Assembly (NCBI RefSeq): GCF_016808335.1
Contig: NC_053144.1
Coordinates: 16,786,403-16,850,402, forward strand
Direction: 5' to 3'
Source: Panicum virgatum
Taxonomy: Eukaryota; Streptophyta; Magnoliopsida; Poales; Poaceae
Length of the DNA: 64,000 bases
Shown: positions 22,161 to 34,250 of the stretch, one piece after another
Layout of the letters: each line of letters opens with the position of its first letter
How positions within the stretch are numbered: the first letter of the stretch is position 1
Program-made: the position numbers and the translations under genes
The notes under the pieces: generated by a model
Seen by the model: the letters and a program-made list of their open reading frames with translations, nothing else
Database searches by the model: none
What the model was told of the DNA's origin: nothing

Positions 22161-25100
22161 CTACCAGGGATAAAACTCTGGATGAGGGTAGAGGGGATTA
22201 AAGGGTATTATGTACTCAGGTGCTCCAAGTTGTGGCGTGAATGGTTGTACAAAATGAACTCCAGGCCAGCCTGGCTGGACAGGGTAACCGTGATAGACTC
22301 CATGAATTGCGGCGTGTGGTGGATGCCCAAAGTGGCCTCTCAATGGCAAATTCTGTGCCGTCGGAGAAACCCGTGCACGTAGCTTGAGAGTACATTGCCT
22401 CGGCTGTTTTGCATGTTGCTGCATACTCTGTTGTTGCTTCTCTTGCAGCTTATCTTCATGTTTCTGCTGCTGCTTCTGTTGTGGCTTGTCTCGTTTCTTC
22501 TCCAGCTTCTCTCCAGGCTTACCCTGTTGCCCTTGCTGCTGGTTTTCTTGTCCCTCATGATGCTCTTGCTCCTTCTTATGCTTCTTGTTGCACTCCGTAT
22601 GCTGCTGCAGTGAATTTGAAGTTGAAGCAGTGTAGGATTTTGCTAAACTCCGCTTCCTTTTTCTGAACTTCTGTAACAAACCGTTGATTTCTTCCCTAAT
22701 ACTGGTTCTTAGGCTGGAATCAGTGATTTGTTGCTCAGCTAGAACTTGTGCCCTTCTTAGATTATCAAGCTCCTTTACTACCGCACTCTGCACACAGGTA
22801 GATGCAAAAGCATTAAACTAATCATATATTGCGAACATAGAGCAGATTGAGTCTCTCTGTATGGATATAATATGTTTTACAGTTCTTAAATTTAGTAAGA
22901 TCATGGGACACTCCTATGCTCAAGCATAACAAATCTCTGTGATTTTTCTTATGCAGTTGGGTGGTACAACCACTCTGCCATGTAAGTTAGAAAAATATTC
23001 TGCCACTAAGTCTATTTCTAGCACATACCAGGGACTCGCGTGTAATATTCTTTTGAGATATTTCAATAGCAGTCTGTTTCGCCTTTTCAACATATCCCTT
23101 CAGAAGAGAAACTGGAGGATATTTGTCCACCAAATTAAAAACACGTGCCCAATATAAAACGTCGATTTGCTGCCCATTTTCGATCAGATAGTCCATTAAC
23201 TCTGCAGAAAAGATGAAGGCAGGAAAAACATTAACAAGCAGACCTTGCACTGCAGATGAGGTAGTGTCATAGAGTTCAAATGATGGTGGCGCTGAACATA
23301 TGAATTCTGATAACTCAACATGCAAATATGCACTGCAGCAATGAACCAAAACATCATTGCATAGTGATATACTTACTACGGAGGCTATAGTTTATACCCA
23401 AATCAATCGATATATCCTTGCAATCATATCTAGTGAGGTTCAGTCAATCAAATGAACCAAAATATCATTTTGGCCCCAGAATTCAGAAACTTTCTTGCAC
23501 ATGGTTTTGACATGAGGTGGAACCGTGGCAAGCTGGCACAATTCTTAGCAGCAAGGCATTAAGAAATTGATTCATAAAGGCAGAAGCTAGGCATCAAAGA
23601 ATAGGTTCATATAGGAAGAGTGCACGAAACTGGGCAAGTGATTTAACGCATGCCCCAGATTAGCAACAATTTCATCAATAAAACTAGGATAGCATCAACT
23701 TTCCCTTTTTATGCATCTTAAGCTACCAACTTGCATTGATTGCTACTGCTCACTTGAAAAGTCTCAGGTTTGCAAATTTTCACATATCATGGGATAAGTA
23801 CCAGATCAAAATATGGATCAGAACAGACCCATTTTTCCTTAATGAGATACTGTGTTTGTGTTTCAGCTTCGATATTTAGATGTACTTTTGCCACATCCAT
23901 CTATGAGCTTAGTAATACTAGGCTGATAACACAGAAAATAACATGCTTCAATCATAACTCGAGTTAAATTAAGCAGTTATTTAAGCCTCTGGTGTTGTCA
24001 CTCAAGTCATTCAAAAATTGTGAAGTTTCCTTAAGAGCTCACATCTCAATTTATTATGATTAACAGCTTGCATCACAAGGAGTGCAATATTTATGTAGTT
24101 AAGAAGCTATGTCGTACATGGAAGGATTAACTCCTAAAATACCGATTCTGTTATTAAGGCCAAAGGAATAATGTACATGTTACATTTTCACAGTTCGGTA
24201 GTGGAAACAACAAATATATCATGTTTGTCCAGCATAGTTTGAGCAGGTCCATTAAAAAAAGAGAGCAGATTTGAGTAGACGTGCAGAACTTACTATAATA
24301 ATAATGGCGAAAGATGCAATCTTACCTGGGATTTTATCGGTGAGCCGGAGATCCTTAAAGAGCATGGCATAGTTCATTTTCTGCTGTTTGCGTGGCATGG
24401 CTGCAAAGAGATGGAAGATCTCCTTTGTCTCAAACTCTGATACAATGTTATAGGAGATAAGGAAGTAGAGGAAACCCCACGAGGCCAGGCTGCCGGGACT
24501 GTGCAACACTCTGAATTATCTATCATCTCCTTCCAATCCTTAGCCACCGGCTTGGCCTGCTCAATCGTGTCTGCAGAAAGCTCGGTAACAACTACTGGTA
24601 CCATACGAATTAGCCCCACACAGTTCACCCAGGCCTTGTTGGTTTTAAGCATCTTGTCGTGTAGGAATAACTCAACTACATGGAGAGCCAGTGCTGCAGC
24701 ATCTGGGGCATGGTGCAGTGCAGTGTGAAACTCTAAATTGAGCCCAATTTTGGTGAATAAGAGCTTGACAATCCTTTGCGCATCCATGTTTGCACGTGCT
24801 CCAGTGGGATCACTGAAGTCACCTGGAAGAGCTCGATTACCCTGGTCCTGAGACACCTCCTTGACCACCGTTGTCTCCTCTATCGTAACATTTTTGGAAC
24901 CTTCCTCCTCCTCACGAGCCTTCTGCTCTTCTTCTTTCTCCTGCTTCACACCACAAGCCTCTTCCACCTTGCCCTGCATTACGGGTGCCTTCTTGGTCAC
25001 TTCCTCCTCCATGGCCATGCCGGTATCCTGCTCATCCTCCGCATCCTCCTCCTTGTCCTGAGAAGCTATATTAGCATCTTCGATACTCTGCTGCTCCTCC

Positions 25101-25879
25101 ATGTTGGCATCCTTCTCCTTTTCCTGAGTGGCCTTCTCGGCATCGTCGGAACTCTGCACTTCCTCATTGACCACCCGCATCTCCTCGCCAGCATCCAGCT
25201 CTTCGCACATTGCCTCGTTGCCATCCTTTACATCATTGCCAATCCCGTTGTCGGCCACCTCCTCGACTTCCTCTTCCTGTAGCATCTCATTGCTTGCCGC
25301 CTCCTCGCCCTTTCCATCCTTGCCAATTTTATCGTCTGCCTCATCCTCGCTGCCTTCCTGCATCTCTTCATCAGCCTTCTCTTCCTCTTCTTCCTTGACC
25401 TCCTCCTCCACTTCTACCTCTTCTTCATCGGCCTTCTCCTCCTCTTCTTCCCCGACCTCCTCCTCCTCCACTTCCACCACCTCTTCCTCTTCTTCCACGA
25501 CCTCCTCCACTTCCACCACCTCTTCCTCTTCCTCCACGACCTCCTCCTCCACTTCCACCGCCTCTTCCTCCTCGAGGTTTTCTCCCGTCCCGTCGCCGCG
25601 AGCTTTCCCCGGCGCGGCAGCAACGGGTGCGGGGCGAGCGGCCTCGAGCGCCCGCACTTGGCGAAACTGCAGCGAGATTGACGACTGGAGCGACGAGAGG
25701 TGGGCGTCGAGGTCCTCCCAGGCGAAGGGGAGCGGCGACGGGGAGCAGGCCGCGAGGTGGTCGAACGCCTCCCGCAGGGCGTCCCTCTTGCCGGCGAGCG
25801 CGGCGACGGCGGCCTCCAGCTCCGCCACCGTCACCTCCCCGGCCGGCGGCGGGTGTCCAGGGCCGGGCTGCGGCGCCAT
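22161..25879 (-). CDS. FRIGIDA-like protein, with one apparent frameshift
   Basis: Exons are 25879-24326, 23201-23029 and 22787-22161. The N-terminal coiled part (ELEAAVAALAGKRDALREAF, then LPFAWEDLDAHLSSLQ) is followed by a very acidic Glu/Val repeat region (about residues 105-330), the FRIGIDA domain (IVKLLFTKIGLNLEFHTALH, SWGFLYFLISYNIVSEFETK, YPPVSLLKGYVEKAKQ) and a Gln/Lys-rich, proline-tailed C-terminus. Total coding length is 2354 bases, one short of a multiple of three. The frame changes at about 24505-24525, between EMIDNSEC and SPGSLASWGFLYF, with a stop just upstream in the second frame. This is a real lesion or a sequence error. FRIGIDA-family proteins are nuclear scaffolds linked to flowering-time control in Arabidopsis; FRL members vary. 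The Glu-rich insert makes this protein (about 784 residues) longer than usual. Confidence 0.8.
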
Positions 25880-26840
25880 CAGTGGTGGTGGTGAGGGGAT
25901 TGGGATCTCGTGGCGGCGGCGGCGGTGCCCGTCGCGACTCGCGACGGCCTCGGGAGGAGCGGTGGCGCCCCGACGATGGAAATCATTTCCCTTCCCTCCT
26001 CTTGGCCCGAGGTGGTTTCCGGGCGGCGCTGCAGCTGGGCCGGGCTGCAGGATAAAGGGAGAAGTCCGATACTAATTTGGTATGGGCCTGTTCGCGTGGC
26101 GGCCTCGCCGTTTTTATCTGTCAAGTTGGATTCGGTGCGGTCTTTTCTTCTTCTTTTTTTTTCCGGCTGCCCGGTCATCACTCATCAGATTTCAGAGATC
26201 GCCGGGCGTGTCTTCTCGCCGACGGCCGACGTCCTCCGCCGCGTCCCGCTGGTCTACAGCGGGTACATGGCGCGCGCTCACCGACGGCCGCGTGCCCTCC
26301 TCCCCGCGCTCGCATTTTTTTATATCTTTTTTTTTGCATTTGTGTATATATATCTTTATCTTTATCTATTTATAAAGAGCGGACCGTTTCTGCAATACTT
26401 TGACTTTTGGTTCGTTATTAAACACCGACATGTGGACCTACATCGTACTGTCCCCACCGGTTTCCTTCGTATTACCCTGTCGCATGTTGGACCAAGTCCG
26501 ATTCAATATCCACCACGTGCCACGCCGTCTTTGCCGGTCCCAGTCCGAATCGCTCTCCATCCTCCATAATTGTCGTGTGCCGTAACATGGTGACACCCTG
26601 ATTCTCGAGTCCGTGTGGGTGAGCCTGCTTAGACGCTTAGTGTTCATGACGTTGGGCTCTTTCTTTTAGTGTACACTGGTGTTGGCATCGTTCCGAGATT
26701 ATCTCCGGCTCCCCTATGTCACAAACATTCAATCCAATATCGCTCTTCTTGTCCTAGCAGGTGTGGCGCGTCCAATACGGCGGAATCGAATGAGCGAGCT
26801 AAGCAGCACCATGAATAGAATCCAACTGCATGCGCCCTTC

Positions 26841-26844
<4 letters not shown>
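25880..26844. other. Upstream region of FRIGIDA-like gene
   Basis: No gene is seen. 25880-26060 is GC-rich 5' leader; 26140-26165 is a T-rich run; 26300-26380 is a T/A-rich low-complexity stretch. No clear TATA box could be assigned. Confidence 0.4.

Positions 26845-26912
<68 letters not shown>
26845..26912. repeat. (TA)n microsatellite
   Basis: About 34 uninterrupted TA units directly before the first Helitron-like repeat. Confidence 0.97.
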
Positions 26913-26917
<5 letters not shown>

Positions 26918-27615
26918 CGAGTAAGATTTTCACCTAAATTTTTGGTTTGGTACGTTAGTTTAGTCTGACTGTATTATTGACAGGTGGACCTTAGTCCATC
27001 CCGTATGGGAGTTGAACCAACCCCCTTCGTCCACACTCGATCACGTAGATTATCCCTACAAATTAACATATGGGCACCAATACGTATCCGATACATATAC
27101 GAACTTTGTCGTAGCAATGCACGGGCATAATTGCCTAATCTATATCTATTACTAAAGCGAGTAAGGTTTTCATCCAAATTTTTGGTTTGGTATGTTGGTT
27201 TGGTCCGTATGTATTATTGACAGGTGGGCCTTAGTCCATTTCGTATGCGAGTCGGACCAACCCTCTTCGTCCACGACTCGATCACGCAGATCTTTACAAA
27301 TTAACACACGAACACCAATACATATCCGATATTTATACCAACTTTGTCCGTAACAACGCACGGACATAATTGCCTAGTATATATATTAGTAAAGCGAGTA
27401 AGGTTTCCACCCAAAATTTTAGTTTTGTACGTTGGTTTGGTCTGCCTGTGTTATTGACAGGTGGGTCTTAGTCCATCTCGTATGCGAGTCGGACCGACCA
27501 CTCCGTCCACGACTCGATCATGTAGATCGCTACAAATTAACACAGGGGCACCAATACGTATCTGATACTTATACCAACTTTATCTGTAGCAACGCACGGA
27601 CATAATTACTTATAG
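26913..27615 (+). repeat. Three tandem ~230-bp Helitron-like repeats
   Basis: Units start at about 26913, 27150 and 27387. Each opens with ATTA(C/G)TAAA(G)CGAGTAAG, carries TATTATTGACAGGTGG near position 60, and ends with CAACGCACGG(G/A)CATAATTGCC. The second unit ends in CTAGT, and the terminal GC-rich motif followed by CTAG is the layout of non-autonomous grass Helitrons. Tandem arrangement is obvious; assignment to Helitrons is inference. Confidence 0.7.
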
Positions 27616-28125
27616 ATATAAAAATAGTAAAAAAACCATTTCGAACATGATTTCCTAGCTAATAAGGCATCTTGACTCCCACGTACACACAAAAAATGTG
27701 ACCAAACCTGTGGTATACATAAGCACATATTCCTTTCTCCGAGAGATCCCATGGTACTAATGAAGCCACAAGTGCCCAACACCATAGGCGTACCATCGTT
27801 TGATAAGCCAATGTAATAAATAGCGTTGCCGCAATAGCGTTGTTGATGTTTTAGAGGTTGATAGAGTGCAGCCCCTATTTGATCCAACTAGTGGTTTGTT
27901 ACTACCACACTATCTCATTAAAGTCTATTTTTATTACTTAATTTTTTATCTTATATCTTATTGTTTTTTGTGCCAGTTATGTGCAAATTATGCTTCTAAA
28001 ATCTAAATTTTAATGGACTAGACTATTTCAGTTGATTTTTTATGGAAGGATGAAGTCTTGATATATGCATAATTAGCTATTTGTAACTTAGCATTCGCCA
28101 CCACCGGTGTAATGCACATTTAAAC

Positions 28126-29906
28126 GGCGGAGGCATAATAAGCGCTGCTGCGTGCGCTTCCGTCGCAGAAGGTTCCCCTGCGCCTGTTTGCACTGTCCGT
28201 TTCGTGTCCCCCGGCCCATTAACCACGACGGCCCATTTTAATCCTTTGATACGCAGCGCAGTGCCCATGCCTGATTTGCTAAGATATCTAGCGTAATGAC
28301 TGTATCTAAAAAAATCCTCTAGCGTAACGACTGTCCTATTAGGACATGGAAGTGGAACTGTGAGGACACCGTTGGTGTACGGCCAACTTAGAGATCAGTG
28401 ACATGATTAACATCAACTCGTATAAACTAGTGGTTGAAAAGTTCGAAGCAATGCAGTTCGGACCCAAACAAATCACAATGATGCCGAACTTTTGAGCATT
28501 ACTTTTTGAACTTTTAATGATGTTTCAAAAATTATAGAATAATACATTTTGAAATGGTCCAAACTTTTTGATAAGTTACATAACATTTTCAAAATGTTGC
28601 CGAACTTTTTGCATTCCATTTGGAACTTTTCAAAAGATGCAAAACTTTATTCGAAACATTTTTGGTATTCACTAGAACACAGTATTTTGTTCTGGAACAC
28701 TGAAATGCTTACTAAGCATTTCTTGAATTTTGGAGGATTTTAAAAGCTGCAAATGTTTATTCAGAACACTGTGATCTATTCTGCAACAAATTTTCATTGT
28801 TTGACAAACTTTTTTTTGTGAACTTTTTGGCTAACAATTCCCACAAAACACTCTGAAATTTTTCCAAACATTTCTTGATTGTTCAGGAACATTTTAAAAG
28901 ATGCAAAACTTTATTCGAAACATTTTTGGTATTCACTGGAACACTATTTTTTGTTCCGAAACACTCTGAAATGTTTCCAAAACATTTCTTGAATGTTTAG
29001 GAATAGGAACAATTTTAGAAGATGCAAATCTTTATTCGGAACATTTTCGCATTCATTCATAACACTGTGATTTGTTCTTCAACAAATTTACATTTTGTTA
29101 TTGCATTTAGAACACTGTGATTTGTTCTAAAACAATTGAGATTGTTTGACAAACAATTTTTTTGGGAACTTTTTTGGGGTAAACATTTTTCAACGAAACA
29201 CTAGAATGTTTTCAAAAACATTTCTTGAATGTTTAGGAGCATTTTTAAAAAATGCTAAACTTTATTCGAAATATTTTCGGTATTCGTGGGAACACTATGT
29301 CTTGTTCTGGAACACTCTGAAATGTTTCCTAAACATTTCTTGAATTTTGGATGATTTTAAAAGATGCAAATGTTTATTCGGAACATTTTCGCATTCATTC
29401 AGAACACTGCATTTTGTTCTAACTTTTTTGCTAAACAATTTCCACTAAACACTCTAAGATGTTTCCAAACATTTCTTGAATTTTCAGGAACATTTTAAAA
29501 GATGCAAAACTTTATTCGAAACATTTTTGATATTCTTGTTCTGGAACAATTGAGAATGTTTGACAAACAATTTTCTACGGAACACTCTGAAATGTTTTCC
29601 AAACAAAATCTAGAATGTTACAAAAACTAGAAACATTCTGAAGTGTTTAACAACACTTATTTTTGAACTTTCCTTGCAAATATTTTTTTTTCAGAAACAC
29701 TCTGAAATTTCTTGTTTAACATATGAAAAAGTATAAGTCAATGGCAGGTCTAACATTATGCATTCAATTCGCTTAATGGGCCGGGCCTAGCTTTCGCGTC
29801 CGCTTCCTCGCACGCGCTGCGCGCGCCGCCCACACCGAGGCTTTCTTCTGCGACTGCGATGCGATCGGCTCAAGTCGCTTAAAGCAACAAATAGACAACC
29901 CCCCCC
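28126..29906. mobile_element. Non-autonomous MULE with tandem-repeat interior
   Basis: Flanked by a perfect 9-bp duplication CATTTAAAC (28117-28125 and 29907-29915), the size expected for Mutator-like elements. Unit 2 of the surrounding duplication has the empty site at about 34873. The ends are GC-rich and degenerate inverted repeats sharing GTCGCAGAAG and GGCCCATTAA in the same order. The interior (about 28440-29720) is an AT-rich degenerate array built from GAACACT(C/G)TGAAATGTTT, CATTTCTTGAATGTT and GCAAAACTTTATTCGAAACA modules. There is no transposase. Confidence 0.75.
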
Positions 29907-30273
29907 CATTTAAACAGCTATATGCTATTTTACTACCTTGGATATGGCGATCATTCATTAAATGTTTATCAAGCACACCAAATGATAGGGATATATTATA
30001 TCCCACTACATAAGAAGCGTAAATGTAAATTACTCATATTTCTCTGTGATCACGTTAAGCCACGTCACTTCTATTTTCATTACCGTCATATCATCGGTGT
30101 CCTCTAAAATCCATCTGTCCATGTATCATCACCATCATTATCCACTAGCATCAACCGTAATGATCATAACTCGAACGCCACTACTGATGGCTTTTCAGCT
30201 CATCGTCTGACTTCTCTACTTCCTTCCTACAACTTTTAAAGATGCCCAACCTCTCATAGTTTATTAGAAAAAC

Positions 30274-31235
30274 CGATGAGGATAAAAGTAACGGGTACCC
30301 CTAATCCGCATGTCAAGACCTAACCATCAGGTAAAGGCCTTAACTGGGTCGCAGGATCAGTAGGAGCGAATCAAGGCCCAGCGGCCTGGGATAGCCTAGA
30401 ACTCATCTGAGGGCTCTGCCTCGCCCAACCCCCGACCCCCGCGGGAGGACTCCGTCTTGCCCGATCCAATCCCCGACTCCTGCGGGAAAGGTTTAGCCTC
30501 GCCCGAGAGGGCCCACTCCGTCCGTGATAACGACAGATCTCCGTGAAAGGGAGAGTGCCCATGGTCAAAGGGAGGTCGACGGACGTGGCCCCAGTGAGAC
30601 AGGGACGTGACCATCCCACGCCCCTGTATGGACTGGAGTGGGCGACGGGTCAACCCACGTCCTCCAGAGGAAGACGTGGCCCAACCACTCCACCAGACAT
30701 CATCGACAGGGAGAGTGGTGACGAATGCCACGCCGGGACATGGTGGACCGTCCATTCCCAACAGTTGACGACGTGTGCGGTAGCACGAATCCCGTGCCCC
30801 CATCCTGCCATGACTGGCACAATGCCGGGGATGGGGACAGACACCCTATTGTTACCATCAAGCCAGGCCAGCAGGGCCCACCGCACTCTGTAGATAATAG
30901 GTAGGGGTCGGGAGGTGCCCGACCCCCACGCCTTTCCTTTTCTTCTCCTAATGTAAACACTCTTCCCTTGGACTATAAAAGGGAGGAGACGTACCCCATG
31001 GGGGTCCGCATTTTACACACACACAGAGAGAGAGAGAGAGACTTGGGAGCCCCGTTCCCTCTCTCGCCCGTTTGTAACCCCTACTGCAAACTTGAGTGCA
31101 AGAGCACGAGAGCTCGAACTGGACGTAGGGATGTTCTGCCCAAACCAGTATAGACCTTGTGTCTCATTCTTGCATTACTATCCGAACCAGTGATGCGCGC
31201 ATAAGTTTACTAGTCGGTGATTCGAAACTCCGACA
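30274..31235 (+). mobile_element. Probable solo LTR (Ty3/gypsy-like)
   Basis: It lies in unit 1 and is absent from unit 2. It ends in CA and is flanked by AAAAC on both sides (30269-30273 and 31236-31240). The first bases are CG rather than the canonical TG, explained if the T mutated. It contains ACTATAAAAGG at 30972-30982 and a short AC/AG microsatellite (about 31014-31041), followed by the GCACGAGAGCTCGAACTGGA segment typical of grass gypsy LTRs. The other LTR and internal region are absent. Confidence 0.6.
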
Positions 31236-31319
31236 AAAACTCTCTCAAATCTCGTAGCAACGCGCAGAGAATCACTTAGTTAGAAATATCTTCATAACCA
31301 CTGATATGCAATGAACAGG

Positions 31320-31865
31320 TGCCTAGCCGGATTCAGGGTTTACAAAACCGGTGGGAACCGATCCGGTTTGACCGGTTACCGGTCAAACCGGACCGGCCCG
31401 GTTCCGGTTTGGGCCGGTACCAAACCAGCCCAAATTCAAAATTCAAATTTGAATTCAAAAAAATGAAAAAAAAAATTCCTAAAAATACTTCAAGGTGCGA
31501 CGAATCTAATGGTGTCAAATTTTCTCAAAAATTTGTTCATCTAACATACTTTTCAGGCATTTAAAGTTAAACCAAAAAAGAAAAGGAAAAAATGAGACGG
31601 CCCATTAAGGCCCACTTGGTAAACCGGTCAAACCGGCCGGTAAACCAGTGAAACCGACCGGTATACTGTTCCAAACCGGTTACACATGCGATTTTGAATT
31701 TGAATTTGAATTCAAACCGGTCAAACCGGCCGGTAAACCGGTCCAAACCGATTACACATGTGATTTTGAATTTGGATTTGAATTCAACCGGTTTCCGGTC
31801 AAACCGGTCCGGTAAACCGGTACCGGAGGGCGGCGGTTTGACCGGACCGGTCGGGATTATTAACC
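31320..31865. repeat. CCGGTTTGACCGG-rich stretch
   Basis: Two clusters of CCGGTTTGACCGG and its complement (31360-31420 and 31620-31850) surround AT-rich sequence with TTTGAATTTGAATT repeats. It is absent from unit 2 of the duplication, so it arrived by insertion. The element class is not recognised. Confidence 0.5.
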
Positions 31866-32173
31866 CTGGCCGGATTGGTTCGGTGGTCTCGGTAGCACTC
31901 CCTCGGGTCCTGAGTTCGACTCTTGGAGGGAGCGAATTTCAAGCCGAGGTTAAAAAAATCCCCTCACCTTCCTACACACCAAAGCACATGGAAATAGGTC
32001 TCGGCCCACCCCGGCCCGATCTCACACAGGTTATGGCATGGGTTACGACACCCCCGCGTAAGGAATCTAAGGATGGGGCGGGGTTTCGGGGGTTTTCTTA
32101 TCCTGCGTGAGAGGTCTTCTTCTTATATTAATGCTTGGGGCGGTTTGCATGCCCCTCGCAAGTCGAGTTTTTT
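31866..32173 (+). mobile_element. tRNA-derived SINE
   Basis: A 5' part with a pol III B-box-like GAGTTCGACTC is followed by a body ending in CTTCTTCTTATATTAATGC and a poly-T tract. It resembles the SINE at 55159-55424 in order (internal promoter, GGTTTCGGGGGTTTT, CTTAAT motif, T-run). Boundaries are approximate. Confidence 0.6.
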
Positions 32174-33025
32174 TTAACCATGGTCCACGGATATGCGGTC
32201 TGACATGGTTGATTGTTTCTAAATGAACTACCAATGACCTTAGATGCATAAATTTAAGACAAGCTAATGCCTCTTTAGAATAAATGTAATAGTCCAAGTC
32301 AAACCAACCACACGTTCCCTAAGTTTGTCCAACATTGTTGGGTAAAATACATTTCCAAGGAGGATCCAACCACATGTGATGTAAAATTCAGATTCCAATA
32401 GTTAAAAAATGTCTCAATTTGTATTTCCTTCGTGTTTTAGGAGCCAAGCATAGGGAAGTCCAAACTTCACTTCACTTCACCAGATTGTGAAATGCATTTA
32501 AAATTCATAAATTAAAACTCAAATAGCTCAAAAGTAGCTCAATTACTATTGAGTATTGACCATGTAAAACAGAAACATACATATACAATTTAGTCATGTT
32601 TGGAAAGATAAATTTGGGTATTAATATAACAAGTGCAACACCAAAAGTAAGATAACATTTTGCAAAGTATGTTCTCTAAAGACATTCTAAAGGCCCAAAT
32701 TAAGTGGCAAACACTACATAAGTATGAATTAAATCAAGAAAATTACTGAAGCAACCCCCTTATCTAAACATACATGCCTTAGAGAGGGGAGAGATTTCTA
32801 ACCTGAGTGAGCCTAACCTTTGTGCCATATATGATGTTATTCCATTAGGCCTTGTTCGGTTACATAGGATTTATCCGAACCGGAAATAATAGGTATGACA
32901 AGAGATTCGTGATAGATACAACAAGAGACCTAGACTCACCTTATATGGTTGATATTTTTAGGTTGACAGAGTGCAGCCCCTATTTGATTCTACTAGTGGA
33001 TTATTACTACCACACTTAAAGTCTA

Positions 33026-34059
33026 CTAGGTAGTTCGCGCGCTACGCTGCGCCCAGGCTGGATCGTGGAGTAAACATCCGGTCTCTCTCTCTCCTCCCGG
33101 CCTCCCCCAGCCCCTCTCTCTCTCGCGACGCGCCGTCCCTCTCTACTCCCTTCGCCGTCCTTTCCCTGCTCCCTCCGCCGGCGGCGAGCGCACCCCCCCT
33201 CCCAGGTCGCACGGGGCCACGGCGGATCCCTGGCCTGCTCGAGCTCCGCCCCCTCCTCCTCCCTTCTGCCTCGCCGCGCGGCGCCGCCCTCTCTCTTGCG
33301 CGCGGCGGCCGGAGCAGAGCGGAGAGGCCTTGTGGGAGGCCGGATTGGAGACGCCGGGCAACCGGAGCAGCGGACCTGCCGCGGCGTGCGGGATTTCGGC
33401 CGGCCTCGAGTTGTCTTCCCCGCCCGCGGCGTGCCGGCGAAGGTGCCGATGGCCGCTCCTCGCGGCGCACGTGGCCGTCTGCGGCTGCAGCGAGGTGGGA
33501 CCGGCACGGCGGCAGGCATGGCTCCGACGGGCGGAGCAGGCTCCGCCGTTGCGGGCGCGGGGCCCCACCACCACCCCACCCCTGCTCCCGGTGGCCAGTC
33601 CTCTCCGGCGGCGGCGGCTGAGGTGCTCACGAGCAGATCCAGGCGGTGGGGGGAGTACCGGCCTCGGCCTCCTCGCCGGCCGAATCCGCGCGCGGCGGTG
33701 GGCCTCGAGCGGCGTGGGTCCTCAGAGGAGGAGGAGTAGGGGCGGCCTCCCTCCCCATCGGCACACCCCTCTCCTCACTTCCTCGCCGCGCCGGGCGTCC
33801 TTCCCCCTCCCCTGCGCGCGCAACCGGCCTCCTCCTTCCTCCTCCCTCCTCGCGGCGGCGGCGGGCTGGCCCTCCCTCCCCCCTCTCTCTCCGGCCGGGC
33901 GCGGACGGACTGAGGCGCTGCGACCGCGGCACATGGGCGCGGCAAATCCACGGGCCGTGTCGGGCTTCTCTCTCCGGGGCACGTGGCGCCCGAGGAACGC
34001 TCGGGGAGCGGCGGGCTGCTCCTAGCGCGCCCTCTCCAGGGCCGATAGTATATATAGTA
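33026..34059 (-). mobile_element. GC-rich insertion, candidate Helitron
   Basis: Unit 1 has the uninterrupted site (AAGTCTA next to TTTTTATTA). In unit 2 about 1 kb of very GC-rich sequence separates AAGTCTA from TTTTTCTTATTT, that is, between an A and a T. On the minus strand the insert ends in CTAG just after a short hairpin (TAGCGCGCGAACTA). There is no target duplication. These are Helitron marks, but the 5' end reads TACTATATATACTATC rather than TC. The interior frames are all GC artefacts; a captured gene fragment is likely but not identified. Confidence 0.5.
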
Positions 34060-34250
34060 TTTTTCTTATTTAATATTTTTTATCTTATTCTTTATTTTTG
34101 TGCCAGTTATATGCAAATTATGCTTCTAAAATCTAACTTTTAATTGACTAGACTATTTCAGTTGATTTTTATGGAAGGAGGAAGTCTTGATATATGTATA
34201 ATTAGCTACTTGTAACTTAGCATTCGCGACCACCAGTGTAATGCATATTT

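Larger units (their letters stand above)
27838..32850. repeat. Tandem duplication, unit 1
   Basis: Four blocks match unit 2 (32938-35728) in order and orientation: 27838-28125 with 32938-33025 plus 34060-34250; 29907-30045 with 34873-35035; 31275-31300 with 35066-35090; 32195-32850 with 35095-35728. Breaks correspond to separate insertions in each unit. The right end of unit 1 copies the sequence up to the stop codon of the FRIGIDA-like/zinc-knuckle gene, so unit 1 keeps only that gene's 3' flank. Confidence 0.85.

Noticed and set aside
25128..26075. 315-codon Ser-rich open frame on the plus strand
   Set aside because: Antisense of the Glu-rich region of the FRIGIDA-like gene; the GAG/GAA repeats read as CTC/TTC-derived Ser codons.
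26913..27615. CRISPR-like array from regularly repeated units
   Set aside because: Only three long units without spacers, in a plant genome; Helitron-like tandem repeats explain it.
33016..34143. Several overlapping frames of 140-230 codons on both strands
   Set aside because: Absence of stops is due to extreme GC content; Arg/Pro/Ala/Gly only, with no recognisable domain in any frame.
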